NCBI GenBank assembly: GCA_937900515.1
Contig: CALCCU010000166.1
Location: forward strand, 1-64,000
From: an uncultured Gammaproteobacteria bacterium
Lineage (GTDB): Bacteria > Pseudomonadota > Gammaproteobacteria > Nitrosococcales > Methylophagaceae
Direction: 5' to 3'
Length of the DNA: 64,000 nucleotides
Every line of letters begins with the position of its first letter. Positions within the stretch are counted from its first letter, which is position 1. Below are positions 1 through 7,803 of the stretch, piece after piece. A program made the translations under genes and the position numbers. The notes beneath the pieces are model-generated. The model ran no database searches. It was not told the DNA's origin and was given only the letters and a program-made list of their open reading frames with translations.

Positions 1-29
1 AAAAAATAACTAGGATTCAATCCTAGTTA
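1..29. terminator. Perfect hairpin at the window edge
   Basis: A perfect 10-bp inverted repeat (TAACTAGGAT / ATCCTAGTTA, 3-nt loop TCA) is preceded by six A residues. Read on the minus strand it is a stem-loop followed by six T, as in an intrinsic terminator. On the plus strand it would end a gene lying left of the window, with a weaker tail. The window edge hides the context. Confidence 0.5.
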
Positions 30-167
30 ACACTATTAAGCCAAGTCAATCGTTTTTTATTTAACTTATATTACAGGGAGTTATGAATAAGTGATAAATA
101 GAAAAATCTTAAAACAAGGATTCCTTATAATATTGATATATAGGACGGCGTTCTGTGTATCATACTG

Positions 168-719
168 TTAGAAGTATGAAAATATGAGTGAAATTGAATT
201 CTTGAGTTTTAACCAAGTGAACCCAGAAAATTTCATGGGCATAGTCAATGAAGACTCTCTGAGAACACACTTAATTGATCACCCGTATTTTGATGCCAGC
301 AGTCTTCAAGCGTGGATGGAAGATAAGGTTAAAACGAATGACATAAAGGGTTGTCGTATTCGGGCAGTTTATATCGGTGGGGCACTAGCAGGTTGGTGTG
401 GAATTCAACCAGATGATAATGGTTTTGAATTAGCGATTGTTATCTCACCAAAATTCTGGGGTTTTGGCATATCAATATTTAAAACGCTCATGTGCTGGGC
501 TAAAGAACTAGGCCATAAAGAGGTGCTATTTCATCTGCTCGAAAGTAGACCTGAATACAAAGCACTAAATAGAATGTCCACTAAAGTGCATAAAACAGAA
601 TTAGCGGGTCGGTACTTTACAACCTACCATGTTTCAGTAGGTAAATAGTGCCCACAAAAACTTCTAACAAAACGCTCAAGCGGGACAAAGCACTGCGGGC
701 TTTGCCCCTTAGCTTAGCG
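168..719 (+). mobile_element. Integron gene cassette
   Basis: The 5' boundary GTTAGAAG (167-174) is the exact reverse complement of CTTCTAAC (661-668), the R'' box of the attC-like site after the gene. Integron cassettes show this relation because, in the circular form, the cassette's first bases complete its own attC. Crossover would fall between G167 and T168 and between G719 and T720, giving a 552-bp cassette with one gene starting 16 nt inside. No integrase gene is seen, and no second attC was recognised left of position 167, so that stretch may hold an attI site, a divergent attC or an old scar. The integrase may lie outside the window. Confidence 0.8.
184..648 (+). CDS. GNAT family N-acetyltransferase (cassette gene)
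   Basis: A 154-aa protein with the look of a GNAT fold. It has the central strand ELAIVIS followed by the acetyl-CoA loop region PKFWGFGISIF and a helix (residues about 80-105), then a C-terminal segment with an aromatic strand. GNAT enzymes transfer an acetyl group from acetyl-CoA to an amine; the substrate here cannot be read from sequence. It is the only gene of the integron cassette at 168-719, and GNAT proteins are common cassette cargo. The leader is only 16 nt and no good Shine-Dalgarno sequence is visible, which is usual for cassette genes. A TATAAT at 126-131 could serve as a -10 box, but no matching -35 is clear. Confidence 0.75.
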   Translation: MSEIEFLSFNQVNPENFMGIVNEDSLRTHLIDHPYFDASSLQAWMEDKVKTNDIKGCRIRAVYIGGALAGWCGIQPDDNGFELAIVISPKFWGFGISIFKTLMCWAKELGHKEVLFHLLESRPEYKALNRMSTKVHKTELAGRYFTTYHVSVGK

Positions 720-726
720 TTAGGAC
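661..726 (+). other. attC recombination site (about 60 bp)
   Basis: The outer boxes CTAAC (664-668) and GTTAG (719-723) are complementary. Inside them ACGCT/AGCG and AAGC/GCTT segments pair with a bulged base, and a terminal hairpin CAAAGC (686-691) / GCTTTG (699-704) closes the fold. Length, the R''-L''-L'-R' order and an extrahelical base match the short attC type of integron cassettes. The site begins 12 nt after the stop codon of the GNAT gene. Confidence 0.85.
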
Positions 727-835
727 GGAACCCAATAGGGTCCGAGTCGATTGATTTACATCCATAAGGAAGGCCAAACACCGTAATATTTCAGTTTACT
801 TTTACTTTTCCATACTGCTAGTTTTGCCTAAAGGT

Positions 836-1219
836 TTATTCCACGGGTAGCTTAGCCTTATTCCACGCCACGATACCGCCATCCATATTGGAAGCATTAT
901 TAAAACCTGCTTGTTGTAGTATCTCGACCGCATCGCTCGACCTGCCGCCTACTGCACATTGCATAATCAGTTGTTTGCCTTCAAATGCCTTTAATTCATC
1001 CACTCGGCTTTCCAACTCATCAAGGGGAATATGTATCGCACCAGGGATACGTTGTTGGTTCCATTCTTTATCTGTTCTCACATCAATAATCACAGCAAAG
1101 CCATTGCTTTGAAGACCTGCCGACTCCATCGGTGAAACTTGTTTGATGTCGCTGTTATCGGATGGTGAACAGGCGATTAAGAAAAGACTTATTAGAAAAA
1201 TGGAGAATAGTTTATTCAT
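836..1219 (-). CDS. Rhodanese-like lipoprotein
   Basis: A 127-aa protein with a lipoprotein signal (LIAC, lipid Cys17) and a single rhodanese domain (about residues 32-125). The active-site loop QCAVGGRS gives Cys88 and Arg93 of the CxxGxR pattern, so it may carry a persulfide or move sulfane sulfur in the periplasm, anchored to a membrane. The ATG at 1219 was chosen because AGGA lies nine bases upstream and a signal peptide follows directly; the upstream TTG at 1240 has no such site. It is divergent from yigZ. The sulfur donor and acceptor are unknown. Confidence 0.85.
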   Translation of the reverse strand: MNKLFSIFLISLFLIACSPSDNSDIKQVSPMESAGLQSNGFAVIIDVRTDKEWNQQRIPGAIHIPLDELESRVDELKAFEGKQLIMQCAVGGRSSDAVEILQQAGFNNASNMDGGIVAWNKAKLPVE

Positions 1220-1283
1220 AACTTTAAATCCTAGTAACAATTCATTAAATGGAGGCGTGTTGCGATATAATGCATTGCATACT

Positions 1284-1871
1284 ATGAATAATCAAACCTC
1301 TCACAATATTATCACCAGTAGCTTTACTGCTGATTATGAAATAAAAAAGTCTCATTTTATCGGTGCGATTATGCCCTGCTCCACTGAGCGTGAAGCTTTA
1401 ATACATCTTCGAGCACTTGCCGCAGAACACGCGAATGCCAATCATTTGGCCTTTGCTTGGCGTATTCGTCAGGAAGATGGTTTTATCAATGAGCGTTGTC
1501 ATGATGCTGGAGAGCCATCAGGTACGGCAGGTAGACCAATATTAGCACCACTAGAAGGCGGCGCAATCATCAATGCAGTAGTTGGAGTTATTCGTTATTT
1601 TGGAGGCGTTAAACTAGGAACAGGTGGTCTCGCTAGAGCATATGGCACAGCAGCAAAGCTGGCTATTGATGGCGCTGATTTATCGCCATGGGTCGAGCAT
1701 ACTACGGTTGAGCTGTCACTGGAGTATTCACAATTACAATTACTGGAATACCATCTGAAAAAGATGAAAGGCGAGATTATTGATCAAGTCTTTACTGATC
1801 GTGTTCAAGTAACCGTTAACCTACCCGCTTCTCAGCAGCCACAGTTGATGCAATTATTTCAAGAATATTAA
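1284..1871 (+). CDS. yigZ: IMPACT/YigZ family protein
   Basis: A 195-aa protein with the UPF0029 (IMPACT N-terminal) signature: YFGGVKLGTGGLARAY sits near residues 108-123 and AFAWRI earlier. A C-terminal DUF1949-like part ends the protein. Bacterial YigZ proteins have the two-domain fold of IMPACT; a role in translation or as a hydrolase regulator has been suggested but not settled. Start choice is uncertain. ATG 1284 fits the family length, but GGAGG at 1251-1255 lies near in-frame GTG 1257 and TTG 1260. A TATAAT at 1266-1271 would give a very short leader for ATG 1284. Confidence 0.85.
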   Translation: MNNQTSHNIITSSFTADYEIKKSHFIGAIMPCSTEREALIHLRALAAEHANANHLAFAWRIRQEDGFINERCHDAGEPSGTAGRPILAPLEGGAIINAVVGVIRYFGGVKLGTGGLARAYGTAAKLAIDGADLSPWVEHTTVELSLEYSQLQLLEYHLKKMKGEIIDQVFTDRVQVTVNLPASQQPQLMQLFQEY

Positions 1872-1878
1872 GCTTGAG

Positions 1879-2142
1879 TTAGTCGAGCATGAATTCGACG
1901 CCAAAACCAGCTTTATCAATTCGAACTACTTTTGAGGGTAATACTGGAGCATCTTCAATCTCAAGTGTCTGAACTTCTATCATAGCTCCCATCTCAACAA
2001 TTGACGTATCATCCGTGATGACATACAAGCCGCTTTCAGAAAAATCTTGCATTTCCAAGGTATAAACTTGATCAGAATTAGTCAGCACTCTAAGCATTGC
2101 TGCATGATTGACTCTTTCGTGGCGACGATTTTCAATTGCCAT
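1879..2142 (-). CDS. PilZ domain protein (c-di-GMP receptor)
   Basis: An 87-aa protein made of one PilZ domain. It has both c-di-GMP binding motifs: RxxxR (Arg6 and Arg10 in RRHER) and D/NxSxxG (Asp33, Ser35, Gly38 in DFSESG). It should therefore bind cyclic di-GMP and act as a small adaptor, for example on motility, surface polysaccharide or transcription. Nothing adjacent names its target. It lies 20 kb from the HD-GYP protein RpfG and 6 kb from a probable c-di-GMP riboswitch, so it is one of three c-di-GMP-related elements in this window. Confidence 0.88.
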   Translation of the reverse strand: MAIENRRHERVNHAAMLRVLTNSDQVYTLEMQDFSESGLYVITDDTSIVEMGAMIEVQTLEIEDAPVLPSKVVRIDKAGFGVEFMLD

Positions 2143-2242
2143 TATTTCACTCTCCTTCCGTTTAGAGTCGATAATACAATATTAAAAAACTTAAATCTAT
2201 AGGAATCATTAATTTAGGAAGTATTTCTAATCTAAATTACTA

Positions 2243-2968
2243 TTATAGAAAAGATAACTGGCTCGCGACTAAACCAATTAACCCACCAAATATGCCGCCC
2301 CATACCACCAGCCAGCCTAGGTGTTCACGAATCATTGTCTGAATGATGTCTTTCACCATTTCAGGTGTGAGTTCGTTCAAACGAGAGGTTACGACATGAG
2401 AAATTTGTTGCTGGATATCATCTGAAACAGGACCACTGCTAAGCTTAGAACGAACATTTTTTTGGAATGAGTCACTATGTGCAATGTCATTAATTGATGC
2501 TTTCATTTTAACAATGAAGGGTTCTTTGAGAGGCACTAACGCTTCTTCTCCACCAAACATCGCCAACATGCTACCAAATGAGGACTCAACAATCGTAGCC
2601 ACCAAACTGTCATACGCTGGACCGATATCCGTTTGTTCAATTACTTCACTAAAATCTAAATGATGTTGCTCATCATCTGCCACCATTTCAGTAAAGAAAC
2701 GATCTAGGTTTTCTTTACTGAAAAATTGCTCCATCACTAAAGCATTAATACCTTCTTTGAAGTCTTCAAATCGGGCACTAATGACACCTGAGCCATATAA
2801 GCCCGGTACTTTTTCAAATAACATGTGAATGGCAAGCCAGTTAGTCACACCACCAGCTAGTGCGAATAAACCCGTAGAAAGAATAGGGTCGCGAAGCGGT
2901 GCATCTACCACTAGCCCTGTTGCAACAAGGCCAGCAGCAATCACATTGGTAATTAAGCTTTTATTCAT
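2243..2968 (-). CDS. DUF445 family membrane protein
   Basis: A 241-aa protein with hydrophobic segments at both ends (about residues 7-45 and 215-240) around a polar helical middle. The N-terminal GGVTNWLAIHMLFEK and the following PGLYGSGVISARF are typical of DUF445 (YheB/YjiN-like) proteins, shorter here than the roughly 400-aa YjiN. The function of the family is unknown. Its start overlaps the end of the 94-aa gene at 2961-3245 by 8 bp, so the two are probably co-translated. Confidence 0.8.
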   Translation of the reverse strand: MNKSLITNVIAAGLVATGLVVDAPLRDPILSTGLFALAGGVTNWLAIHMLFEKVPGLYGSGVISARFEDFKEGINALVMEQFFSKENLDRFFTEMVADDEQHHLDFSEVIEQTDIGPAYDSLVATIVESSFGSMLAMFGGEEALVPLKEPFIVKMKASINDIAHSDSFQKNVRSKLSSGPVSDDIQQQISHVVTSRLNELTPEMVKDIIQTMIREHLGWLVVWGGIFGGLIGLVASQLSFL

Positions 2969-3245
2969 CGACCCACTTGCTTAATGCTTCAATGATTTTA
3001 GTAGCTTGGTCTTTACTAGAAATATTGAATTTAGAACGTTGACTGTATTCACCATTGCGTTTTTGATAACGACGAATAGTATATTTATCAGGGCCAAAAT
3101 CACCTGTTTTTCGGTCAAGATCTTGATAACGGAACATTAATGTGGCCCATGCACCTTTTGTTAAAACAACCTTATCAAGTTCTTTAACGGTCATTTCATC
3201 GCCTTCCATGTATTCGACGGTTAATTCATCAACTGTTTCAGCCAT
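2961..3245 (-). CDS. Conserved-looking 94-aa protein of unknown function
   Basis: An acidic N-terminus (about 20 residues) leads into a compact basic/aromatic part with ATLMFRYQDLD, YTIRRYQKRNGEY and a C-terminal amphipathic helix ending KWVDE. No signal peptide or membrane segment is seen. The pattern of short strands plus a final helix faintly recalls PC4/YdbC-like single-strand binders, but no motif proves this. It overlaps the following DUF445 gene by 8 bp, which points to a shared role. Function not recognised. Confidence 0.7.
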   Translation of the reverse strand: MAETVDELTVEYMEGDEMTVKELDKVVLTKGAWATLMFRYQDLDRKTGDFGPDKYTIRRYQKRNGEYSQRSKFNISSKDQATKIIEALSKWVDE

Positions 3246-3275
3246 TGTGTTTCCTTAATTGTAAGAGAGTAATAG

Positions 3276-3332
3276 TCATGAGGTTTTATTTTCAACTCAT
3301 GATCATTGGTGTACAAACGAATTTAGTACACC
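3276..3332. repeat. Two tandem perfect hairpins
   Basis: TCATGAG (3276-3282) pairs with CTCATGA (3296-3302), and GGTGTAC (3308-3314) pairs with GTACACC (3326-3332). Both arms are 7 bp and perfect, only 5 nt apart. They sit in the 150-nt gap between the M18 peptidase gene and the 94-aa gene, both on the minus strand. No T-run follows either one, so mRNA processing or operator functions are as likely as termination. Confidence 0.5.
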
Positions 3333-3395
3333 GATATAAGACTCGTGCATTTTAGGTAATCGTTATATCTATGTAAATAATCATTCACTATAGAA

Positions 3396-4688
3396 TTAAC
3401 TGAAAAACTTGCTTAGCACTTGTTTCAACATATAAGCATCTTTACTGCCTGCCAATTCACGAATTGAATGCATAGCAAAAGTAGGAACACCGATATCAAG
3501 AGTTTTCACACCTAATGATGTTGCTGTAATCGGGCCAATAGTACTGCCACAAGCCATATCAGACCTGACAACAAAGTCTTGTGCTGGCACACCTGAAGCC
3601 AAACACAGTTGGCGGAAATACGCACTGGTTTCACTATTGGTAGCGTAACGTTGGTTGGCATTGGTTTTAATAACAGGGCCTTTATTTAATATGGGGCCAT
3701 GTTCTGCATCGTGTTTATCTGCATAGTTGGGATGAATAGCATGCGCATTATCTGCTGAGATCATCATAGAATGTTGCAGCATACGGTAATGTGCTTCAAC
3801 ATCTGGCGTCAGCCTCATTAATACAGATTCAAGTAAAGAACCTTGAGCCCCTGAGGTGGATGCACTACCTACCTCCTCATGGTCACTACAGACTAATAAA
3901 CTTGCTGCAGCGACATCACCTTCAACTAAGGCAGTTAAACCAACGAAACAGCTCAAAAGATTGTCTAGGCGTGCACTACTAATAAAATCATCATTTAAGC
4001 CCGTTAGAGCCGCTTTTTGAGTATCGTAAAGACTAATCTCATAATCTAAAACTTTAGCAATATCCAACTCAGGTGATAATTGTTTGATTTGCTGTAACAA
4101 TAAATCACGAAAATCACTTTTATCACTCTCTTCAACTTGCATGACAATAGGTGGAAGATGATTTTGTAAATTAATCGTACGGTCTTTATTGGCTTCACGA
4201 TCAAGGTGGATAGCTAGACTAGGGATAATAGCAATAGGTTTATTAAAATCTACTAGCGTATTTTTGATATCACCATTTGAATCTAAGTAGCTAACACGAC
4301 CCGCCATAGACAGATCACGATCAAACCATGGGTTTAATAGAGCACCACCATACACCTCAACACCAAGTTGCCAGAGACTATGTTTCACCATTTCTGGTTG
4401 AGGCTTAACTTGCAAACAAGGACTATCCGTATGAGCCCCGACCATATTAAACCCAGTTTCAACAATAGGTGTTGTTGGCAAATTAAAAGCAACGATTGAA
4501 GAATCGTTACGGGTTACATAATAACGGCCAGCAGCTAATGTACCCCAGGAATCTTTTTCATTTAGACACTGAAAGTCATGTTGCTGTAAACACTCAATCA
4601 TCGTTTCTACGGCATGAAAGGGGGTCGGTGAGGAATCTAAAAAAGAAAGTAAGTTATTATTAAACTCTGTAGACGTTGGGTTAGTCAT
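3396..4688 (-). CDS. apeB: M18 family aminopeptidase (aspartyl aminopeptidase type)
   Basis: A 430-aa cytoplasmic metallo-aminopeptidase of the M18 family, which removes N-terminal acidic residues from peptides. The metal-binding pattern is visible: [13 protein letters not shown] (about residues 104-116) gives a His and the bridging Asp. CSDHEEVGS carries the catalytic Glu and another ligand, and a late [12 protein letters not shown] holds the last His. Length agrees with the family (about 430). It is the first gene of a minus-strand group, divergent from mtgA, and followed by a hairpin-rich gap. The choice of start is supported by fit to family length only. Confidence 0.92.
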   Translation of the reverse strand: MTNPTSTEFNNNLLSFLDSSPTPFHAVETMIECLQQHDFQCLNEKDSWGTLAAGRYYVTRNDSSIVAFNLPTTPIVETGFNMVGAHTDSPCLQVKPQPEMVKHSLWQLGVEVYGGALLNPWFDRDLSMAGRVSYLDSNGDIKNTLVDFNKPIAIIPSLAIHLDREANKDRTINLQNHLPPIVMQVEESDKSDFRDLLLQQIKQLSPELDIAKVLDYEISLYDTQKAALTGLNDDFISSARLDNLLSCFVGLTALVEGDVAAASLLVCSDHEEVGSASTSGAQGSLLESVLMRLTPDVEAHYRMLQHSMMISADNAHAIHPNYADKHDAEHGPILNKGPVIKTNANQRYATNSETSAYFRQLCLASGVPAQDFVVRSDMACGSTIGPITATSLGVKTLDIGVPTFAMHSIRELAGSKDAYMLKQVLSKFFS

Positions 4689-4803
4689 GTGACTCTTACT
4701 ATTTATAATAAAAATGCCATCATACCTAAATTTAAGCTGTTATCGTCTTATTTTATTATCTTTACGTTACAATTAAGTCCCCACATTCACGCTCTCATAA
4801 CTT

Positions 4804-5502
4804 ATGGCCAAAAAGAAAACGAGTCTTGCTAAAACACTAAAAAAAGCAATTATCTACAGTGGCTTATTTTTTGTTATGAGCACTGCCAGCATAGTACTAC
4901 TTGTCGGCTTACTGCCTCTCAACACATCTTCATTCATGCTGCAGCAGCATCTGGCTGACTTCAATGATGACAAAGGTTTTACCCCAATCAAACAGAACTG
5001 GGTTGATGAAGAGAATGTATCACCCTATCTATTCTCAGCAATTATCGCAGCAGAAGATCAGCTTTTCTTCCAACACCACGGCTTTGATTTCAATTCAATC
5101 TATTCTGCTATTAAGAATAGCGCTTCAGGAAAGAAGTTAAGAGGAGCAAGTACTATTAGCCAGCAAGTGGCAAAGAACCTATTTCTATCCTCTTCACGTA
5201 GCCTATGGCGAAAAGGTCTTGAGGCTTGGTTTACGTTGCTCATAGAGCTATTTTGGTCTAAGCAACGCATACTATTAGTTTATGTAAATATTGCTCAGTT
5301 CGGCGATCACCTTTTTGGTGTTCAAGCTGCAAGTAAGCATTATTATGGGATCCCAGCTAAATCAGTCTCATCTGAACAAGCTGCATTATTAGCCGCTAGC
5401 CTTCCTAACCCTATTCGCTTTAAAGTCAACAATCCAAGTCACTATATGCTGTCTAAGCAGCAGTGGATTTTAGAACAAATGAGAAACCTAAATTTTCTTT
5501 AA
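4804..5502 (+). CDS. mtgA: Monofunctional peptidoglycan glycosyltransferase
   Basis: A 232-aa GT51 enzyme that polymerises lipid II into glycan strands. It has one N-terminal membrane anchor (about residues 13-37) and the glycosyltransferase domain after it. Motif I AAEDQLFFQHHGFD supplies catalytic Glu84, and GASTISQQVAKNLFLS (114-129) and RKGLEAWFTLLIE follow as motifs II and III. No transpeptidase domain is attached, which distinguishes it from class A penicillin-binding proteins. It is divergent from the M18 peptidase gene. Confidence 0.93.
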   Translation: MAKKKTSLAKTLKKAIIYSGLFFVMSTASIVLLVGLLPLNTSSFMLQQHLADFNDDKGFTPIKQNWVDEENVSPYLFSAIIAAEDQLFFQHHGFDFNSIYSAIKNSASGKKLRGASTISQQVAKNLFLSSSRSLWRKGLEAWFTLLIELFWSKQRILLVYVNIAQFGDHLFGVQAASKHYYGIPAKSVSSEQAALLAASLPNPIRFKVNNPSHYMLSKQQWILEQMRNLNFL

Positions 5503-5616
5503 TCATACGTATGTATAAGCTATTCTTTCTAGTGTAAAAACCAACTTATTGCATTGCTTCAACTAAGCCATGTATAAACATTAATAATATAGTTATGACA
5601 ATTTTAAGGAGCAATA

Positions 5617-6447
5617 ATGCAGGATATCATCGAAAACATAGATATTAGCCAATATCTACCCGCTGCGGTGTCATGGGCAAGTAACCTCTTGCTTGCGATC
5701 GTTATTTTACTTATAGGCTTATGGTTCGCAGGAAAAGTGAATAAAGCCATTGTTGCTCTGAGCAAAAGCAACAGTCATTTAGATGACACTCTCTTCCGCT
5801 TTTTAGGCAGTGTGGCACGTTATATTATCCTCGCTTTTGTCATCATTGCGGTATTAAACCGATTTGGTGTTGAAACCGCTTCAATTATTGCCTTATTAGG
5901 TGCTGCAGGCCTTGCTGTTGGTTTAGCTTTACAAGGTGCCATGTCTAATCTAGCTGCTGGCGTCATGCTATTAATTTTCCGACCTTATAAAGTAGGCGAC
6001 TTTATTGATGCTGCTGGCCGCTTTGGTAATGTCACAGAAATCGATCTTTTTACCACTATTTTGCAGACATTTGATAATCAACAAGTGATTATTCCAAACA
6101 GTCAAATTTGGGGTGATCAAATCATTAATCATTCTCATCACCCTGTTCGTGGTGTCGATATGCATTTTGGAATCGCCTATGATGAAAACATCGATGCAGC
6201 CAGAGCAGTGATTGAAGGCGTATTAGCCGAGCACCCGCATATTTTGAAAGATCCTGCACCGTTTGTTGAGGTAGAAACCTTAAACGATAGTTCGGTCGAC
6301 TTCTTAGTCCGCCCATTCTGTAATGGCGAGCATTACTTCGATATTTTGTATTCTTTGCCGGAACAAATCAAAAAAGCATTAGATGAACACAATATTGAAA
6401 TCCCATTCCCTCATCGCAAAATATTTGTTGTGAATGAGAATGCATAG
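5617..6447 (+). CDS. mscS: MscS-type small-conductance mechanosensitive channel
   Basis: A 276-aa inner-membrane channel that opens on membrane tension to release solutes after osmotic downshock. Three membrane segments are followed by a beta domain. The pore-lining helix GLAVGLALQGAMSNLAAGVM is rich in Gly/Ala as in MscS, followed by FRPYKVGDFI and the conserved QTFDNQQVIIPNSQIWGDQIINHS of the beta domain. Length is close to that of E. coli MscS (286 aa). AAGGAG lies at a normal distance before the ATG, and a strong terminator follows. Confidence 0.93.
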   Translation: MQDIIENIDISQYLPAAVSWASNLLLAIVILLIGLWFAGKVNKAIVALSKSNSHLDDTLFRFLGSVARYIILAFVIIAVLNRFGVETASIIALLGAAGLAVGLALQGAMSNLAAGVMLLIFRPYKVGDFIDAAGRFGNVTEIDLFTTILQTFDNQQVIIPNSQIWGDQIINHSHHPVRGVDMHFGIAYDENIDAARAVIEGVLAEHPHILKDPAPFVEVETLNDSSVDFLVRPFCNGEHYFDILYSLPEQIKKALDEHNIEIPFPHRKIFVVNENA

Positions 6448-6477
6448 TACCAAACCAAACTAAATTCAGTATTTTAT

Positions 6478-6523
6478 AAAAATCCCTTGTGACTCTGAGT
6501 CGTAAATTACAAGGGATTTTTTA
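6478..6523 (+). terminator. Intrinsic terminator after mscS
   Basis: AAATCCCTTGT (6480-6490) pairs with ACAAGGGATTT (6509-6519), followed by a run of T (6517-6522). The A-run on the left arm could let it work in both directions. Confidence 0.85.
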
Positions 6524-6617
6524 TTGCCTGATAATAAGTTACAGCTAAACAGTAATTACATACAGTCACACGTGCTAAAGCATCATGAACTCTAATAAAA
6601 TTATTTTAAATTAAGGG

Positions 6618-6646
6618 TTGCTTACTGCTACTCAGGTCTATATAGT
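6618..6646 (+). promoter_or_regulatory. Sigma-70 promoter of tRNA-Val
   Basis: -35 TTGCTT (6618-6623), 17-bp spacer, -10 TATAGT (6641-6646). A GC-containing discriminator (ACGCACC) follows, as is usual for stable-RNA promoters under stringent control. Transcription would start near 6653, about 9 nt before the tRNA. Confidence 0.7.
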
Positions 6647-6661
6647 ACGCACCTTCTCTTG

Positions 6662-6737
6662 GGGTGGTTAGCTCAGTTGGGAGAGCATAGCCCTTACAAG
6701 GCGAGGGTCACTGGTTCGAGCCCAGTACTACCCACCA
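6662..6737 (+). tRNA. valT: tRNA-Val (anticodon UAC)
   Basis: A 76-nt cloverleaf. The acceptor pairs GGGTGGT with ACTACCC, followed by discriminator A and encoded CCA (6735-6737). The D arm is GCTC/GAGC; the anticodon loop CTTACAA contains TAC; the T arm is ACTGG/CCAGT with TTCGAGC. It closely matches bacterial tRNA-Val(UAC). Oddity: the anticodon stem TAGCC/GGCGA carries an A28-G42 mismatch. The symbol valT only follows E. coli usage. Confidence 0.95.
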
Positions 6738-6965
6738 AGAGAATATCCAACATCATAAAAAACCCTAGCAGGGCCTTTCAAACTTCGACATTATCTGTCG
6801 TTTCATAAAATACTTCATTAGATTAGATCCGAATAGTTCAATAAACAGATTTAAGCGTAATGTAATTTACCAACATAAAGTTCAAAGTTAGCTATGAAGA
6901 TTAAACATGGCAGAGTGCCACCGTTTTCACACTAACAAAACTTGTTCTGGAAGTAATCATATTAG

Positions 6966-7168
6966 CCTCTAGCAGCTGTTCCTCTGCTTAAATTAGCACA
7001 AGCTCCCCTACCCTCTATTATTACGTTATTAGCAACTGTATTTAGTGCAGAGTTAAACAATGAGTACCCTAAAGCAAGAAGAGTAGAAACTTACCTTTAT
7101 GGAGTTGATAGTCTAGAACCGTATGAAGCGACAACAAATTCCAAGCCCACAAAAAAAAAGCCGTAATG
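6966..7168 (+). pseudogene. Possible gene remnant in a 470-nt gap
   Basis: The stretch 6738-7213 holds no intact gene. From a TAG at 6963 to a TAA at 7166 one frame stays open for 67 codons without an ATG. Its second half reads like real protein (for example ELNNEYPKARRVETYLYGVD), ending in a Lys/Pro-rich tail inside the terminator arm. This looks like the 3' end of a decayed gene, but it could be chance. A small hairpin CCCTAGCAGGG near 6764-6774 follows the tRNA and might be a weak terminator. Nothing else was seen in 6775-6960. Confidence 0.3.
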
Positions 7169-7191
7169 AAATTAATCATTACGGCTTTTTT
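7154..7191. terminator. Strong bidirectional terminator
   Basis: GCCGTAATGA (7160-7169) pairs with TCATTACGGC (7176-7185). An A-run precedes and six T follow, so it can act on both strands. It ends the minus-strand PEP-CTERM-like gene starting at 7777 and insulates it from the tRNA region. Confidence 0.88.
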
Positions 7192-7213
7192 GTTTTCATA
7201 GGGTGACTTTAAC

Positions 7214-7777
7214 TTAAGCGATTCTATTTTTAGCTCTACGACGCAAGCCCATAAAGCCTAACAATGCTGGGGCAAACATAAAAGCTGCTGCTGGTACAGG
7301 AACAGCAGAAAGACCAGAATCATAGGCTCTGTAATTACTCAAGCCAGATCCTTTGCCACTTACACTTATATCAAATTCCTTGTTTGCAGCAACTAGGCTA
7401 GCAAAGTGGAAGAAGACTTCATACTGCCCCATGTGAATAGCTAAATAGTCATAAGCAGTATTGCTTTTTATTGTAGCTGAAGAACCACCGCCTAGACTGT
7501 CAATTTGAGAACTCAAGTTTAAAGTTGATAGTCCGAATGTAGATTTAACAACGTCTCCCACATTGGTTGGGTTTTGTGGGTTAAAAGAGTCACCGACAGC
7601 AATTTTATCAACGGTAGTCCCTAGTTTAGATTCATCATATGTGAATGTTAACGTTTTATTTTTTGAATTGGTAAACGTAAAAGGGTTAGAAAGAGATATT
7701 TCTACCATCGCCGCATTTACGATAGAGCTACTCATAGCTAGCACTAGGAATAGTGAACTAATCGCTAATTTTTTCAT
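7214..7777 (-). CDS. Secreted protein with PEP-CTERM/VPLPA-type sorting signal
   Basis: A 187-aa secreted protein. The Sec signal peptide (MKKLAISSLFLVLAMSS..., cleavage near NAA) is followed by a beta-rich, Asn/Ser/Gly-rich body. The C-terminus has the tripartite exosortase signal: short VPVPAAAF motif, hydrophobic helix (MFAPALLGFMGL) and basic tail RRRAKN. Such proteins are cleaved and moved to the surface or matrix by an exosortase; none is seen in this window. ATG 7777 was chosen because AAGGA lies 8 nt upstream and the signal peptide follows. The leader carries a probable c-di-GMP riboswitch and an RBS-proximal hairpin. Confidence 0.8.
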   Translation of the reverse strand: MKKLAISSLFLVLAMSSSIVNAAMVEISLSNPFTFTNSKNKTLTFTYDESKLGTTVDKIAVGDSFNPQNPTNVGDVVKSTFGLSTLNLSSQIDSLGGGSSATIKSNTAYDYLAIHMGQYEVFFHFASLVAANKEFDISVSGKGSGLSNYRAYDSGLSAVPVPAAAFMFAPALLGFMGLRRRAKNRIA

Positions 7778-7780
7778 GAC

Positions 7781-7803
7781 ATTTTTCCTTGATTCTGAAA
7801 AAT
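7781..7803 (-). promoter_or_regulatory. Hairpin around the RBS (possible expression platform)
   Basis: On the minus strand ATTTTTC (7803-7797) is a perfect complement of GAAAAAT (7787-7781). The loop between them includes part of the AAGGA ribosome-binding site of the gene starting at 7777. Lying directly after the riboswitch-like aptamer, it could switch translation. Confidence 0.4.

Noticed and set aside
888-1112. Plus-strand frame inside the rhodanese gene
   Set aside because: It is antisense to a gene with clear domain motifs and has no ribosome-binding site; an opposite-strand shadow.
836-1240. Rhodanese start at TTG 1240
   Set aside because: ATG 1219 has AGGA at a good distance and gives a normal lipoprotein signal peptide.
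6738-7213. Prophage or island attachment site next to tRNA-Val
   Set aside because: No repeat of the tRNA 3' end and no integrase gene was found within view.
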